Part shown: in pieces, positions 62,786-64,000 of the stretch | How positions within the stretch are numbered: the first letter of the stretch is position 1 | How the letters are laid out: every line of letters starts with the position of its first letter | Assembly (NCBI GenBank): GCA_024998595.1 | Contig: JACOEK010000001.1 | Span: forward strand, 992,001-1,056,000 | DNA length: 64,000 bases | Source: Nitrospira sp. | GTDB lineage: Bacteria; Nitrospirota; Nitrospiria; Nitrospirales; Nitrospiraceae | Reading direction: 5' to 3' | Notes under the pieces: generated by a model | The model's database searches: none | Seen by the model: only the letters and a program-made list of their open reading frames with translations | Told to the model about the DNA's origin: nothing | Position numbers and translations under genes: made by a program

Positions 62786-63784
62786 ATGGCTCGACGTGCA
62801 ACCGTACGACAGGATACCGAGGAAACGACGCCGGTCTCAACCCGCCGTCCGCGTGCGGCGCGCGCGGAAGAGGATGAGGATGCGGAGTCGCAAGGCCACT
62901 CCGAATCGGAGGACTCCGGCGGAGAAACCCGCCAAGCGGAATCCGGGCGTGCGGAAGGGCTCGATACCATCAAGAGTTACCTGCGCGAAGTCCGCAAGTC
63001 GACCCTGTTGAACTTCAAACAAGAACAATCGCTGGGCAAGCGAGTGATGGCCGGCGATGAAGCGGCTCGACAGGAGATGATCGAAGCGAATCTCCGGCTG
63101 GTCATCAGTATCGGAAAGCGATACATGAATCGCGGATTCCCTTTTGCCGACATCGTCGAAGAAGGCAATCTCGGCCTGATCAAGGCCGTGGAGAAGTTCA
63201 ATTACAAGCGAGGATTCCGCTTCAGCACCTATGCGTCCTGGTGGATTCGTCAGTATATCGAGCGAGCCATTATCAACCAGGGCAAACTCGTCCGGTTGCC
63301 GGTGCATGTGGTCGAACGGTTGAACCGGTACCTCTGCAAGGTTGAGCAATTGGTCCATGAACTCGGCCGGGAACCGCGGGCCGAGGAAGTCGCGGCCAAG
63401 TTGAAAACCAGTGAGGCGGAGGTAGACGATCTGAAGCAGCTGGTTCGCACCACCTGTTCGCTCGACAGCCCGATCAGCGACCGGCAGGACACCTTCCTGC
63501 GGGACGTGATCGAAGATCCGCTCTGTCTCACGCCTGCGGACACGACCGAAGGGGTGATGCGCCGGGCCGAACTTATGGCCTGGGTCAATGAGTTGCCCGA
63601 AAAGGAGCGGACGGTGATTTTGGCACGGTTTGGACTTGACGGCGCCGAGTCGCGGACGTTAGAAGAGATCGGCCATGAGATGGGGCTGACTCGCGAACGA
63701 GTCCGCCAAATCGAAACCGCTGCGCTTGCAAGGCTTCGCGGGATCATTGAACGGAAAACTATGAAGCGGGCGGACCTTTTATGA
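62786..63784 (+). CDS. RpoS/RpoD-like group 2 sigma-70 factor
   Basis: 332 residues from ATG 62786; the track's 352 starts within acyP. Acidic N-terminal linker ([19 protein letters not shown]). Then sigma regions 1.2 ([22 protein letters not shown]), 2 ([53 protein letters not shown]), 3 and 4 ([27 protein letters not shown]). Region 1.1 is absent, so it is an alternative (RpoS-like) factor. Named by similarity; its regulon is unknown. Confidence 0.85.
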   Translation: MARRATVRQDTEETTPVSTRRPRAARAEEDEDAESQGHSESEDSGGETRQAESGRAEGLDTIKSYLREVRKSTLLNFKQEQSLGKRVMAGDEAARQEMIEANLRLVISIGKRYMNRGFPFADIVEEGNLGLIKAVEKFNYKRGFRFSTYASWWIRQYIERAIINQGKLVRLPVHVVERLNRYLCKVEQLVHELGREPRAEEVAAKLKTSEAEVDDLKQLVRTTCSLDSPISDRQDTFLRDVIEDPLCLTPADTTEGVMRRAELMAWVNELPEKERTVILARFGLDGAESRTLEEIGHEMGLTRERVRQIETAALARLRGIIERKTMKRADLL

Positions 63785-63802
63785 GAACCTCCCGATTCGA
63801 TC

Positions 63803-64000
63803 ATGCCCATGAACTACAAATCCCTCATCCGAGAAGTTCCCGACTTTCCTAAGCCCGGCATCCTGTTCTACGACATCACCACGCTCCTCAAAGATCCGCA
63901 AGCCTTTCGCGCCATCGCCGATGAGCTGGCAGCCCGTTATGAAGGCCAGCGCATTGCGAAGGTCATCGGGATCGAGTCGCGAGGGTTTATCCTCGGCGGC
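63803..64000 (+). CDS. apt: Adenine phosphoribosyltransferase, 5' part (cut by window edge)
   Basis: 66 codons visible from ATG 63803 (63809 also possible). [33 protein letters not shown] and [13 protein letters not shown] match the Apt N-terminus exactly in layout, including the PRPP-side ESRGF. It salvages adenine to AMP. It follows the sigma factor gene by 18 bp. Confidence 0.93.
   Translation, partial: MPMNYKSLIREVPDFPKPGILFYDITTLLKDPQAFRAIADELAARYEGQRIAKVIGIESRGFILGG

Overview
The window is about 64 kb of high-GC bacterial chromosome. The gene set suggests a Nitrospira-type organism (phylum Nitrospirota): split pyruvate carboxylase (pycA/pycB), a hemE-hemH-hemY block, an NtrY/NtrX pair, squalene/phytoene synthase, many small ferredoxins and cupredoxins, and exported proteins with few named relatives. 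The assignment is inferred from content, since no rRNA is present. There is no prophage, insertion sequence or CRISPR array.

Layout. 1-9.3 kb: a partial amidohydrolase, an LplT-Aas fusion for lysophospholipid repair, and a membrane-anchored MutS-like ATPase on the minus strand. The last is head-to-head with a plus-strand run of prmA, a MOSC protein, a methyltransferase and an FGE-like protein. 9.4-17 kb (minus): a secreted triple BACON-like repeat protein, a hydrolase, a polytopic membrane protein, thiD, a FlgO-like protein and a HEAT-repeat protein. 17.3-26.9 kb: a small membrane peptide, tenA, sthA, a lipoprotein thiol peroxidase, a lipoprotein hydrolase, pycB-pycA, two exported proteins in tandem and an FmdB zinc ribbon. 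27-34.5 kb: small proteins, a DMT exporter, a fatty acid desaturase and the late heme genes. 34.9-42.8 kb: mazG, a DUF1844 protein, ntrYX and purMN. 43-44.8 kb: tRNA-Ala followed by a sparsely coding, possibly decayed stretch. 44.8-52.7 kb: malQ, an outer-membrane barrel, then a minus-strand signalling cluster (HPt, hybrid kinase, REC-GGDEF, REC-zinc-finger-like) and yqeY. 52.8-64 kb: MFS transporter, glutathione peroxidase, htpX, cupredoxin, squalene/phytoene synthase, a four-gene redox cluster, alanine dehydrogenase, tRNA-Pro, acylphosphatase, a group 2 sigma factor and the start of apt.

How the genes fit together. Thiamine (thiD, tenA), heme (hemE/H/Y), purine (purM/N, apt) and anaplerotic CO2 fixation (pycA/B) are housekeeping. 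Tpx, GPx, SthA and HtpX are oxidative-stress and envelope-quality functions. The 48-52 kb cluster has all the parts of a multistep phosphorelay with a c-di-GMP output.

Most notable observations: (1) the squalene/phytoene synthase frame has no canonical start, and the SD-spaced start position is ACG; (2) the LplT-Aas fusion may start at ATC behind a perfect SD; (3) an uncharacterised redox operon at 59.2-60.7 kb includes a ferredoxin with a degenerate cluster motif; (4) the complete phosphorelay/diguanylate cyclase cluster; (5) two intergenic inverted-repeat elements, one abutting a tRNA promoter; (6) several unannotated small genes, including a 40-residue four-cysteine protein ahead of acyP.
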